Assembly: GCF_023149035.1 (NCBI RefSeq)
Contig: NZ_JAHXMY010000001.1
Location: 558,001-622,000 of the forward strand
DNA from: Microbacterium sp. EYE_78
GTDB lineage: Bacteria; Actinomycetota; Actinomycetes; Actinomycetales; Microbacteriaceae
Direction of reading: 5' to 3'
DNA: 64,000 nt
This document shows positions 56,667 to 64,000 of the stretch, piece by piece. The notes under the pieces were generated by a model, which saw nothing but the letters and a program-made list of their open reading frames with translations, searched no databases and was not told the DNA's origin. The position numbers and the translations under genes were made by a program. Position 1 is the stretch's first letter, and each line of letters begins with the position of its first letter.

Positions 56667-58040
56667 GTGAGCGCACCCGCGACGAATCCGCAGGCAGGGC
56701 TCATCGTCGCCGTCACCGCGCTCGCCTCGGCCGTCGCGTTCCTCGACGGCACCGTCGTGAACGTCGCACTGCCGGCGATGAGCGATGAGCTCGGCGGCGG
56801 TCTCGCGACGCAGCAGTGGACGGTCGACGCCTACCTGCTGACCCTCAGCGCGCTCATCCTCTTCGCCGGATCGGTCAGCGACGCCTTCGGCCGGCTGCTC
56901 GTGCTGCGGATCGGACTGATCGGGTTCGGCGTGGCATCCCTCGCCGTCGGGCTCGCCCCCGACCCGGTGACCCTGATCATCGCCCGTGCGGTGCAGGGCG
57001 CTGCCGGCGCCTTCCTCGTGCCCAGCTCGCTCGCGCTGATCACCTCGCAGCTGAACGGTCCGGCGCAGTCCAAGGCCATCGGCCAGTGGACGGCGTGGAC
57101 GACGGCCGCGACCCTCGCCGGCCCGCTCCTGGGCGGCGTGTTCGTCGACACCCTGTCGTGGCGCTTCGCGTTCCTCGTCAACGTCATCCCGATCGCGATC
57201 ACCTTCGTCCTGCTCGCCCGGCTGCGCATCGACGATCACCGCCGGCCCGATGCCCGCATCGACGTCCTCAGCGCCCTGCTGTGCACGCTCGGCCTCGCCG
57301 GCATCGTCTTCGCCCTCATCGAGCAGCCGAACCTGGGGTGGTCCAACCGACTGATCTGGATGCCCCTGGTCGGCGGCGCCGCGCTGTTCGGCGCCTTCCT
57401 CCTCCGCCAGCGGACCGCGTCCTCGCCCATCCTCCCGCTCGACATCTTCACGGTCCGGAACTTCTGGACCGGCAACCTCTCCACCTTCTTCGTCTACGCG
57501 GCACTGTCGCTGAACGGCTTCGTCGTGGGCGTGTACCTGCAGCAGGGCGCCGGCCTGTCCGCGACCCTGGCCGGTCTCGCGAGCCTCCCCGCGACGGTGC
57601 TGCTGTTCGCGCTCAGCTCGTGGGCGGGCGGCCTGTCGGCCCGCCTCGGCCCCCGCCTGTTCATGACCGCGGGGCCGCTGGTCATGGCGGGCGGGGCGCT
57701 CCTCCTGCTCACGGTCCGCGAGGACTTCGACTACTGGACGCAGGTGCTGCCCGGCCTCTTCGTGTTCGGCCTCGGCCTCGCCTTCACCGTCTCGCCGCTC
57801 ACCGCGGCGATCCTGGGCGCCATCGGCGGCGAGCGGTCGGGCATCGCCTCGGCGACGAACAACGCCGTCTCGCGCATCGCGGGGCTGGTGGTCATCGCCG
57901 TCCTCGCGACGATCGTCGGCGGGTCGCTCGACCTCGAGGGCTTCCACCGCGCCGCGCTCGTCACCGCGGCGCTGATGGCGGCCGGCGCCGTCGTGGCGCT
58001 CGTCGGCATCCGCAATCCGTCCCGCGTGACGGACGAGTGA
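56667..58040 (+). CDS. DHA2-type MFS drug exporter
   Basis: A 457-residue facilitator with about 14 helices. AVAFLDGTVVNVALPAM at the start, RIGLIGFGVASLAVG and ARAVQGAAGAFLVPSSLALI are hallmarks of the DHA2 (EmrB/QacA) group, which exports drugs using protons. The GTG start is set by a TACGGT box six bases upstream; the long frame to 55935 is on the opposite side of DUF899 and not coding. Confidence 0.86.
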   Translation: MSAPATNPQAGLIVAVTALASAVAFLDGTVVNVALPAMSDELGGGLATQQWTVDAYLLTLSALILFAGSVSDAFGRLLVLRIGLIGFGVASLAVGLAPDPVTLIIARAVQGAAGAFLVPSSLALITSQLNGPAQSKAIGQWTAWTTAATLAGPLLGGVFVDTLSWRFAFLVNVIPIAITFVLLARLRIDDHRRPDARIDVLSALLCTLGLAGIVFALIEQPNLGWSNRLIWMPLVGGAALFGAFLLRQRTASSPILPLDIFTVRNFWTGNLSTFFVYAALSLNGFVVGVYLQQGAGLSATLAGLASLPATVLLFALSSWAGGLSARLGPRLFMTAGPLVMAGGALLLLTVREDFDYWTQVLPGLFVFGLGLAFTVSPLTAAILGAIGGERSGIASATNNAVSRIAGLVVIAVLATIVGGSLDLEGFHRAALVTAALMAAGAVVALVGIRNPSRVTDE

Positions 58041-58083
58041 TATTCCCGGCCCGCACTCCTGGCCGCCTCATCACCGGCACTGA

Positions 58084-58089
58084 CACACT
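58084..58089 (+). promoter_or_regulatory. Leaderless -10 box (ldh)
   Basis: CACACT, six bases before the ATG at 58096; weaker than the other boxes. Confidence 0.4.
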
Positions 58090-58095
58090 GACGGT

Positions 58096-59049
58096 ATGAG
58101 CGTCATCGAGAACTCGAAACTGACCGTCGTCGGCGCGGGCGCCGTCGGATCGAGCGTCGCCTACGCGGCCCTCATCCGCGGCTCGGCGCGACACGTCGCG
58201 CTGTACGACATCGCCACCGAGAAGGTCGAAGCCGAAGTCCTCGACCTCGCCCACGGCGCGCAGTTCACGGGATCGAGCGACATCACCGGCGGGTCCGACG
58301 TCTCGGTCGCAGCCGGCTCGCACGTCGTCGTCATCACGGCAGGCGCCAAGCAGAACCCCGGGCAGACCCGCACCGAGCTCGCCGGGGTGAACGCCGACAT
58401 CCTTCGGCGGATGCTGCCGCAGCTGCTCGAGGTGGCCCCGAACGCCGTCTTCGTCATCGTCACGAACCCGTGCGACGTCCTGACCGTCATCGGCCAGGAG
58501 GTCACCGGCCTCCCCGCCGAGCGGATCTTCGCCTCGGGCACGGTCCTCGACACCTCGCGCCTCCGGTGGAAGCTGGCGCAGCGCGCGGGCGTCTCGACCT
58601 CCAGCGTGCACGCCTACATCGTCGGCGAGCACGGCGACACCGAGTTCCCGCACTGGTCGAAGGCCACGATCGGCACCGTCCCGATCCTCGACTGGCAGCC
58701 CCTCGACGGCCAGCCGGCGTTCACCGTCGATGAGCTCGACAGCATCGCGGTCGACGTCCGCGACGCGGCCTACAAGGTGATCCAGGGCAAGGGCGCGACG
58801 AACTACGCGATCGGCCTGTCGAGCGCGCGCATCGTCGAGGCGATCCTCGGCGACCAGCACGCCGTCATGCCGGTCTCGACCGTGCTGCACGACTTCCAGG
58901 GCGTCGACGGGGTCGCGCTCTCGGTGCCGTCGGTGGTCAGCAGCGCGGGCGCGCGCCCCATCCTCGAGACGTCGTTCTCCGACGACGAGCTCGCGCTCTT
59001 CCACCGCTCCGCGGACGCGTTGAAAGAGGTCGCGGCGACGCTGCGGTAG
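58096..59049 (+). CDS. ldh: L-lactate dehydrogenase
   Basis: A 317-residue NAD-dependent L-lactate dehydrogenase. VVGAGAVGSSVAYAAL binds NAD, GTVLDTSRLR carries the substrate-contact residues, and YIVGEHGDTEFP has His179 as catalytic base. The dehydrogenase reduces pyruvate to lactate, regenerating NAD+. It stands alone after the drug exporter, with a CACACT box six bases before the ATG. Confidence 0.93.
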   Translation: MSVIENSKLTVVGAGAVGSSVAYAALIRGSARHVALYDIATEKVEAEVLDLAHGAQFTGSSDITGGSDVSVAAGSHVVVITAGAKQNPGQTRTELAGVNADILRRMLPQLLEVAPNAVFVIVTNPCDVLTVIGQEVTGLPAERIFASGTVLDTSRLRWKLAQRAGVSTSSVHAYIVGEHGDTEFPHWSKATIGTVPILDWQPLDGQPAFTVDELDSIAVDVRDAAYKVIQGKGATNYAIGLSSARIVEAILGDQHAVMPVSTVLHDFQGVDGVALSVPSVVSSAGARPILETSFSDDELALFHRSADALKEVAATLR

Positions 59050-59102
59050 AGGGCTCCCGTCGCCGCGCTGTGGAGGGACCGGGCGATGTCGGATGCCGCG
59101 GT

Positions 59103-59108
59103 TAGCCT
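59103..59108 (+). promoter_or_regulatory. Leaderless -10 box (radA)
   Basis: TAGCCT, six bases before the ATG at 59115. Confidence 0.55.
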
Positions 59109-59114
59109 GTGAGC

Positions 59115-60473
59115 ATGGCTTCCCGACGACCCGCCCCCACCGCGGCGTTCCGCTGCACCGAGTGCGGCTGGACGACCGCCAAGTGGGTCGGGCGCTGCGG
59201 TGAGTGCCAGCAGTGGGGCACGGTCGTCGAAGCCGGCGCGCAGACCGGCATCACGGCATCCGTCACCCCGGTCACCCCGACGCGCAGCGCGCGGCGGATC
59301 ACCGAGATCGACACGCGCGAGACGCCGCGGCGATCGAGCGGCGTCGGCGAGTTCGACCGGGTGCTGGGCGGCGGCATCGTCCCGGGCGCCGCGATCCTGC
59401 TCTCAGGCGAACCCGGTGTCGGAAAGTCGACGTTACTGCTCGAGGTCGCCGCGCAGAGTGCACGGTCGGGGCGACGCGTCCTCTACGTCAGCGCTGAGGA
59501 GTCGCTCAGCCAGGTGCGTCTGCGCGCCGAGCGCACCGGCGCGCTGCATGACGAGCTCTACCTCGCGAGCGAGACCGACCTGGCCACGACCCTCGGGCAC
59601 GTCGACGACGTGCGGCCCGACCTGCTCATCGTCGACTCGGTGCAGACCGTCTCGTCGGGCCTCATCGACGGCGCGGCCGGGCAGCCGAGCCAGGTGCGCG
59701 AGGTGGCATCCACCCTCATCCGCGTCGCGAAGGAGCGCGACCTGCCCGTCGTGCTCGTCGGGCACGTCACGAAGGACGGTCAGGTCGCAGGTCCCCGCAT
59801 CCTCGAGCATCTCGTCGATGTCGTGTGCCACTTCGAAGGCGACCGGCAGACGTCCTTGCGCTTCGTCCGGGCCCTGAAGAACCGCTTCGGGGCTACCGAC
59901 GAGGTCGGCTGCTTCGACATGGCCGGCGACGGCATCGCCGAGGTCCCAGATCCGAGCGCGCTCTTCCTCAGCACCCGTCCGAGCGAACCGGGCACCTGCG
60001 TGACGGTCGCCCTCGAAGGCCGCCGCGCGCTGCCGGTCGAGGTGCAGGCCCTGACCCTGCGCACATCGGCCCCGAATCCCCGCCGGATCGTCAGCGGTGT
60101 CGACGGCGCCCGCGTCGCGATGGTGCTCGCCGTCCTCGAGAAGCGAGCCGGCATCACGCTGTCCGACCAGGACGTCTACGTCTCCACCGTCGGGGGCGTC
60201 CGGCTGACCGAGCCCGCTGCCGATCTCGCCATCGCCCTCGCGATTGCGAGCGCAGCGTCGGAACGCCCGAATCCCGAGAAGCTCGCTGCGATCGGTGAGT
60301 TGAGTCTCTCCGGCGAGATCCGCCGCGTCACGCAGCACGACCAGCGTCGTGCGGAGGCTGCGCGCCTCGGCTACCGGGCCGTGATCGACGCGCAGGCGGG
60401 CACGCTCCGTGACGCCCTCGCGCAGCGCGCTCGTCACCATCGGCCGCGCGCGGACGACCGCCCCGACTTCTGA
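59115..60473 (+). CDS. radA: DNA repair protein RadA
   Basis: A 452-residue RadA (Sms). A zinc finger has Cys14, Cys17, Cys28 and Cys31; the Walker A loop GEPGVGKST has Lys104; KNRFG is the family's signature after the ATPase domain; and the C-terminal domain is Lon-protease-like (GGVRLTEPAADLAIALAIAS). It helps process recombination intermediates with RecA. The ATG at 59115 is preceded by TAGCCT at six bases. Confidence 0.95.
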   Translation: MASRRPAPTAAFRCTECGWTTAKWVGRCGECQQWGTVVEAGAQTGITASVTPVTPTRSARRITEIDTRETPRRSSGVGEFDRVLGGGIVPGAAILLSGEPGVGKSTLLLEVAAQSARSGRRVLYVSAEESLSQVRLRAERTGALHDELYLASETDLATTLGHVDDVRPDLLIVDSVQTVSSGLIDGAAGQPSQVREVASTLIRVAKERDLPVVLVGHVTKDGQVAGPRILEHLVDVVCHFEGDRQTSLRFVRALKNRFGATDEVGCFDMAGDGIAEVPDPSALFLSTRPSEPGTCVTVALEGRRALPVEVQALTLRTSAPNPRRIVSGVDGARVAMVLAVLEKRAGITLSDQDVYVSTVGGVRLTEPAADLAIALAIASAASERPNPEKLAAIGELSLSGEIRRVTQHDQRRAEAARLGYRAVIDAQAGTLRDALAQRARHHRPRADDRPDF

Positions 60474-60484
60474 GCGACCGCCGG

Positions 60485-60886
60485 TCAGGCGTCGAGCGCC
60501 GCGATGATGTCCGCCGGCGCCGCCTGCATCGGATGCGGCCCTGCGATGTCGAAGAAGACGGTCGTGATCTCCTCGCCGTGCGCGCCGAGGAACGCCCGGA
60601 GCCACGCGGGCGACTGCAGCCCGACGCCCGGCGGCAGGGTCGCCGGCTTGTTGGCGGCGTCGCTGAACAGCAGCAGTGCGACGTCGCCGCTGTTCGGGTC
60701 GCGATACGTCCACACCTCGCCGGAGTCGCGCGGATCGTCGCGCTGGCCCGGCCGCATGAGCGGGACCACGGTGGGACCGTGTCGCAGGGCGAAGGCGAGT
60801 GCTGCCATGTCCTTGGTCTGGAGCGCATCCGCCAACTGCGTGTTGCGGAACTCCAGCGGCTTCTTGTCGCGCTTCTTGCCGGCCAT
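60485..60886 (-). CDS. Conserved hypothetical, SseB-like
   Basis: A 133-residue protein: a basic start (KKRDKKPLEF), then a fold reading TVVPLMRPGQ, DVALLLFSDAANKPA, and a late HPMQAAPADIIAAL. This pattern resembles SseB N-terminal domains, without proven function. ATG at 60886 with TAGGCT six bases upstream. It is convergent with radA. Confidence 0.6.
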   Translation of the reverse strand: MAGKKRDKKPLEFRNTQLADALQTKDMAALAFALRHGPTVVPLMRPGQRDDPRDSGEVWTYRDPNSGDVALLLFSDAANKPATLPPGVGLQSPAWLRAFLGAHGEEITTVFFDIAGPHPMQAAPADIIAALDA

Positions 60887-60892
60887 CCCACC

Positions 60893-60898
60893 AGCCTA
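60893..60898 (-). promoter_or_regulatory. Leaderless -10 box (SseB-like gene)
   Basis: TAGGCT on the minus strand, six bases before the ATG at 60886. Confidence 0.5.
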
Positions 60899-60899
60899 G

Positions 60900-61184
60900 A
60901 ACGGCGCGTCGCCGGCGGGAGGATGCCCGCAGAAACGTCAGGGGGCCCCCTCGAACTCCCCATTGGGGACTGGAGAAGTCGAGAGGGCCCATCGCTCACC
61001 GGTGGCCCGGGGGATCCAGGCGTTCCGTCTCTGGGGTTCGACGGAACTTCCGCTGCTGGGGACAACGGGGGTGTGCCACCGGGAGCTGAGACCCAGGCTA
61101 CGCGCCTGCGCTCGCGGCGTAACCCCCTCCAACCCTCTCGCAGATGAGAAAGTTCTCAGAGAAACGTGTGCGCGAGCCGGGTGC
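60900..61184. other. Structured intergenic region without a gene
   Basis: About 285 bases without a supported gene. It holds the palindromes GGGGGCCCCC, TCCCCATTGGGGA, and TGAGAAAGTTCTCA (61144-61157), and an eight-pair hairpin (61022-61047) with a GGGG-containing loop. GGGGA/GGGGGA occur on the plus strand at 60965, 61009 and 61058. It could be a small RNA or the 3' processing region of the gene at 61185. I do not recognise a known RNA family. Confidence 0.35.
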
Positions 61185-61889
61185 TCAGCGCAGCGTGAAC
61201 TGCGCCGGCTCGACCGATTCGATCCCGCCGATCGACACCGTGAGGTTGTACCAGCCGGGCAGCGCCTTCTGGCGATCGCCGTCGCACGAGTCGACGGACG
61301 ACCGGGTGCGGTCCCACACAATCGGCGCCGCACTCGCGACGGTCTGCCCCGCCCCGAGCGTCACGACCTGGTCGCTCGGCTCTTTCTGGCAGTCGGTCGA
61401 CCGCCACCATGTGTCGCTTCCGCTGGTGATCTCGAACGTCTGCGCGGCGGTGCCCACGTTGATGACGCACGGCATCTCGGTGTCGTTGGTGAGCCGGATC
61501 GAGAGGTTCGGCAGCTCCCCCGTTCCGTAGGAGCCCTTGTCCGCGACGGCCGCCACGGTGACGTCGCCCGTCGTGCACGGTTCGGCGTTCTGCGCGTCCT
61601 CGTCCTCCGCCTCCGCTGTCTCGGTCGGAGTCGGGGACGGGCTCGCCGCCGATTCGCTCGGAGCCGGGCTCGAAGGTACGGGAGTCGCGTCGTCGACGAC
61701 GCTCGAAGCGGATGCCGTCGGTGCCGCCTGCGATCCCGTCGCCGCGTCGGCGGCCCATGCCCGCCACGGCTGCCAGACGATGAGTGCGACGATGCCGCCG
61801 ATCACCACGAGGGCGAGCAGCGCGGCGACCAGCCGACGCCGTCGGTACACGGCCGGCGACGGCCGGCGGCGAGGGGTCTGGCTGGTCAC
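61185..61889 (-). CDS. Membrane-anchored secreted protein with DUF4232-like domain
   Basis: A 234-residue protein. A basic N-terminus (PRRRPSPAVYRRRR) and one hydrophobic helix (residues about 20-40) suggest a membrane anchor. A Ser/Pro/Thr/Glu-rich linker (about 55-95) leads to a beta-rich extracytoplasmic domain with cysteines, resembling DUF4232-type proteins. GTG at 61889 is six bases from a TACCCT box. Function unknown. Confidence 0.65.
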   Translation of the reverse strand: MTSQTPRRRPSPAVYRRRRLVAALLALVVIGGIVALIVWQPWRAWAADAATGSQAAPTASASSVVDDATPVPSSPAPSESAASPSPTPTETAEAEDEDAQNAEPCTTGDVTVAAVADKGSYGTGELPNLSIRLTNDTEMPCVINVGTAAQTFEITSGSDTWWRSTDCQKEPSDQVVTLGAGQTVASAAPIVWDRTRSSVDSCDGDRQKALPGWYNLTVSIGGIESVEPAQFTLR

Positions 61890-61895
61890 GCGTCC

Positions 61896-61901
61896 AGGGT
61901 A
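61896..61901 (-). promoter_or_regulatory. Leaderless -10 box (secreted protein)
   Basis: TACCCT on the minus strand, six bases before the GTG at 61889. Confidence 0.45.
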
Positions 61902-61934
61902 AGCGCGCCCTCCGCCGGCGCCGGTCCGGCGCGC

Positions 61935-62450
61935 CTACAACTGCTTGAGCATGCGGGTGTTGCCCAGGGTGTTGGGCTTCACGTGCGCGAGGTCGAGGAA
62001 CTCGGCGACGCCCTCGTCGGGGCTGCGCAGCAGCTGCGAGTACACGTCGGGCGCCACGACCTGCTCGCCGATCTCCTCGAACCCGCGGCGCGAGAAGAAG
62101 GGCACCTCGAAGGTCAGGCAGAAGAGGCGGCTGAGCCCCAGGACCCGTGCGTTCCGCTCGAGCAGGTCGACCACCGCGCCGCCCACACCGCGGTGCAGCC
62201 AGTCGTCGGCGACGATGAGGGTGCGGATCTCGCCCAGGTCCTCCCACATGACGTGGAGGGCGCCGCAGCCCACGAGGCGGTCGCCCGACTCGGCGACGAC
62301 GAACTCCTGCACCGTTTCGTACAGGGTGACGCGCTCCTTGCCGAGCAGGATGCGGCGTTCGACCCAGGGCTCGAGCAGCCGCTGGATGCGGGGGACGTCC
62401 GAGGTGCGCGCAGGGCGCACGGTGAACTCCGCGTCCTCGGATGCCGTCAT
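61935..62450 (-). CDS. argA: Amino-acid N-acetyltransferase (N-acetylglutamate synthase)
   Basis: A 171-residue GNAT protein matching short actinobacterial ArgA: VRPARTSDVPRIQRLL, VTLYETVQEFVVAE, VGCGALHVMWEDLGEIRTL, RGVGGAVVDLL for acetyl-CoA, and the end VKPNTLGNTRML. It makes N-acetylglutamate from glutamate, the first step of arginine synthesis. TACAGT lies six bases before the ATG at 62450. It is not linked to other arg genes here. Confidence 0.88.
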   Translation of the reverse strand: MTASEDAEFTVRPARTSDVPRIQRLLEPWVERRILLGKERVTLYETVQEFVVAESGDRLVGCGALHVMWEDLGEIRTLIVADDWLHRGVGGAVVDLLERNARVLGLSRLFCLTFEVPFFSRRGFEEIGEQVVAPDVYSQLLRSPDEGVAEFLDLAHVKPNTLGNTRMLKQL

Positions 62451-62456
62451 GCCTCC

Positions 62457-62462
62457 ACTGTA
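62457..62462 (-). promoter_or_regulatory. Leaderless -10 box (argA)
   Basis: TACAGT on the minus strand, six bases before the ATG at 62450. Confidence 0.5.
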
Positions 62463-62566
62463 TTGCCGGCGGCGCAGCCGTCCGGGCGATCTCGCCGCTG
62501 CCCCTACTCTTGACCCAGCGGGCGCGCGATGCCGGGAGCGTGCCTGATCCGAGGGAGGGGACCGCC

Positions 62567-64000
62567 GTGAGCGTGCTCCGCGACTATGCCGCCGCTGTGT
62601 CGCAGCCGACGCTGCCGTTCGCGTCCACCTCGGCGCGCTATGACGAGGTCGTCGATGCTGACGGCACTCTCCGCCCCGCGTGGCAGGCCCTGGCATCCCT
62701 CGCCCTCGGGCTCACCCGTGACGAACTCGACCGTGTCGACGGCGAGATCTCCCGCTTCCTCGCCGACGACGGCGTCTCGTACGCCCGTGCGGGCTCGGAA
62801 CTGCAGCCGTGGCAGCTCGACCCGATGCCCTTCGTCATGGATGCCGCCGGCTGGGCGCGCCTCGAAGTGGGGCTGGCGCAGCGCGCCGAACTGCTGAACG
62901 CGCTCCTGGCCGACCTGTACGGGCCCCAGACGGTGCTGCGCGAGCGCATCGTCCCGGCCGCGGTCGTCCTCGGGCACGCGGGGTTCGTCCGCGCGATGGC
63001 CCGGGGGCAGGAGGGTGGGGCGCCGCCCGATCTGCTGCTGTCGGCGGTGGACCTCGGTCGGGATGCCGACGGCGAATGGCATGTGCTCGGCGACCGCGTG
63101 CAGGCGCCGTCCGGGCTCGGGTATGCGGCCGAGAACCGGCGCGTCATCTCGCAGGTGCTCCCCGATCTGCTCGACGAAGGCGCCCTCCACCGGATGGACC
63201 CGTACTTCGCCGCGCTCCGGGCCGCCCTCATCGCCGCGGCACCCGACGGGGCGGAGACGCCTCGCATCGTCGTCCTCTCGCCCGGCCCCCTGTCCGAGAC
63301 GGCATTCGACCAGGCGTTCCTCGCGAGCGCGCTCGGCTTCCCCCTCGTTCAGGGTAGCGACCTCGTCGTCCGCGGCGGCGCGGTGTGGATGAAGCCGGCC
63401 GGCTGGCCGGGCAAGGCACCGGTGGAGCGGGTCGACGTGATCCTGCGGCGCGTCGACGCCGAGTGGTGCGATCCGCTCGAACTGCGCGCGGGCTCGCGGC
63501 TCGGCGTGGCCGGTCTCGCCGAGGCCGTCCGCCGGGGGCGGGTGCGCGTCGTCAACGGGCTCGGCGCCGGCGTACTGGAGAACCCCGCGCTCCTGCCGTA
63601 CCTGCCCGCCGTCTGCGAACGGCTGCTCGGCGAACAGCTGCGGCTGCCCTCGGTGCCGGCGTGGTGGCTGGGCGACCCGGCATGCCGCGACGAGGTGCTG
63701 CCGCGACTGCTCGCCGGTGACGGCGCCGTGGGTCTGCGCCACATCGACGATCCGCGCACGCGACTCGACCCGGCCGACCCCGACGTGCGCGCCCGGCTCG
63801 ACCGCGAACCGCACCGCTACGCCGCCGTCGCGCAGCTGCCGCTGTCGCAGGCGCCCGTCTGGGATGCCCGGCCCCAGGCATCCGCCACCGGCACCGCACC
63901 CGCCGGGTCGGCCGCGGCCGCCCTGCCGGTGACCCTGCGGGCATTCGCGATCCGGTTCGGCTCGACGTACCGGCCGCTCGTGGGCGGTCTCGCGACCGTG
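62567..64000 (+). CDS. Circularly permuted ATP-grasp protein (partial)
   Basis: The first 478 codons of a protein that continues past the window. Its N-terminus, with WQLDPMPFVMDAAGWARLE, LLADLYGPQTVL, GYAAENRRVISQVLPDLL and VDVILRRVDAEWCDPLELR, matches circularly permuted ATP-grasp type 2 proteins that often sit with alpha-E and transglutaminase-like proteins. The activity may be peptide ligation to a small molecule or a protein. GAGGGAGG precedes GTG 62567; a TACTCT box at 62505-62510 gives a leader of about 50 bases. Confidence 0.8.
   Translation, partial: MSVLRDYAAAVSQPTLPFASTSARYDEVVDADGTLRPAWQALASLALGLTRDELDRVDGEISRFLADDGVSYARAGSELQPWQLDPMPFVMDAAGWARLEVGLAQRAELLNALLADLYGPQTVLRERIVPAAVVLGHAGFVRAMARGQEGGAPPDLLLSAVDLGRDADGEWHVLGDRVQAPSGLGYAAENRRVISQVLPDLLDEGALHRMDPYFAALRAALIAAAPDGAETPRIVVLSPGPLSETAFDQAFLASALGFPLVQGSDLVVRGGAVWMKPAGWPGKAPVERVDVILRRVDAEWCDPLELRAGSRLGVAGLAEAVRRGRVRVVNGLGAGVLENPALLPYLPAVCERLLGEQLRLPSVPAWWLGDPACRDEVLPRLLAGDGAVGLRHIDDPRTRLDPADPDVRARLDREPHRYAAVAQLPLSQAPVWDARPQASATGTAPAGSAAAALPVTLRAFAIRFGSTYRPLVGGLATV

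Noticed and set aside
60900..61184. tmRNA, SRP RNA, RNase P RNA or a c-di-AMP riboswitch
   Set aside because: None of the conserved core sequences of these RNAs is present on either strand.
60963..62513. A 516-codon plus-strand frame over the secreted protein and ArgA genes
   Set aside because: No recognisable domain, strong Arg/His bias of a shadow frame, and the minus-strand genes have clear motifs and promoters.

Overview
The window is chromosomal DNA of a high-GC actinobacterium, most likely a member of the Microbacteriaceae close to Microbacterium. This rests on very high G+C, heavy GTG start use, ATGA/GTGA-type gene overlaps, promoters with a TANNNT box exactly six bases before the start codon (leaderless mRNAs), and actinobacterial versions of argA, maltokinase, DUF3072 and tRNA-Ser(CGA). 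I see no rRNA, phage, insertion sequence or CRISPR array.

Region 1 (1-23,026) is a surface polysaccharide locus in several units. On the minus strand, 4688 to 1 carries two glycosyltransferases, two Wzz-like chain-length proteins and a Wzy-like polymerase cut by the window edge. On the plus strand, 4812-7119 carries two glycosyltransferases. The minus-strand unit 15532 to 7103 has eight overlapping genes: a Gfo/Idh dehydrogenase, an epimerase, two DegT aminotransferases, a NeuD/PglD-like acyltransferase, two glycosyltransferases and a flippase. The minus-strand unit 22218 to 15596 has a GT2 and a 1892-residue secreted protein (dimethylformamidase-like domain plus five DUF4082 modules). A WbpD-like acetyltransferase faces it at 22427. 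The dehydrogenase, one aminotransferase and this acetyltransferase look like a UDP-3-acetamido sugar pathway. Runs of GGGGA/GGGGGA, often 9-13 bases apart or multiples of that, sit at the start of these units and are the most unusual regulatory signal I see.

Region 2 (23,036-29,535) is a second glycosylation locus of six glycosyltransferases in two divergent coupled operons. A lipoprotein, a RibD/DHFR-like protein, a further GT4, a small conserved protein and an ElaA-type acetyltransferase follow (29,632-33,338).

Region 3 (33,433-37,521) holds a small acidic protein, an APC permease broken by a frameshift in a nine-base homopolymer, a YihY/BrkB membrane protein and a CYP152-type cytochrome P450.

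Region 4 (37,601-45,600) is a complete sugar-acid catabolic island: LacI regulator, fructuronate reductase-like enzyme, L-gulonate/L-idonate 5-dehydrogenase-like enzyme, MFS importer, D-mannonate dehydratase, KDPG aldolase and KDG kinase. Together these would take L-gulonate or fructuronate to pyruvate and glyceraldehyde 3-phosphate.

Region 5 (45,612-51,320) contains a TagE-like glycosyltransferase, maltokinase, a DUF3072 protein and a divergent GH13 enzyme, suggesting alpha-glucan/trehalose metabolism. Region 6 (51,417-54,783) is an arsenic operon: ArsR, an FAD oxidoreductase, ArsN-like acetyltransferase, ArsC and an aquaporin, with no As(III) pump. Region 7 (54,838-64,000) is housekeeping: tRNA-Ser, DUF429, DUF899, an MFS drug exporter, L-lactate dehydrogenase, RadA, a small SseB-like protein, a membrane-anchored secreted protein, ArgA and the start of a circularly permuted ATP-grasp protein.
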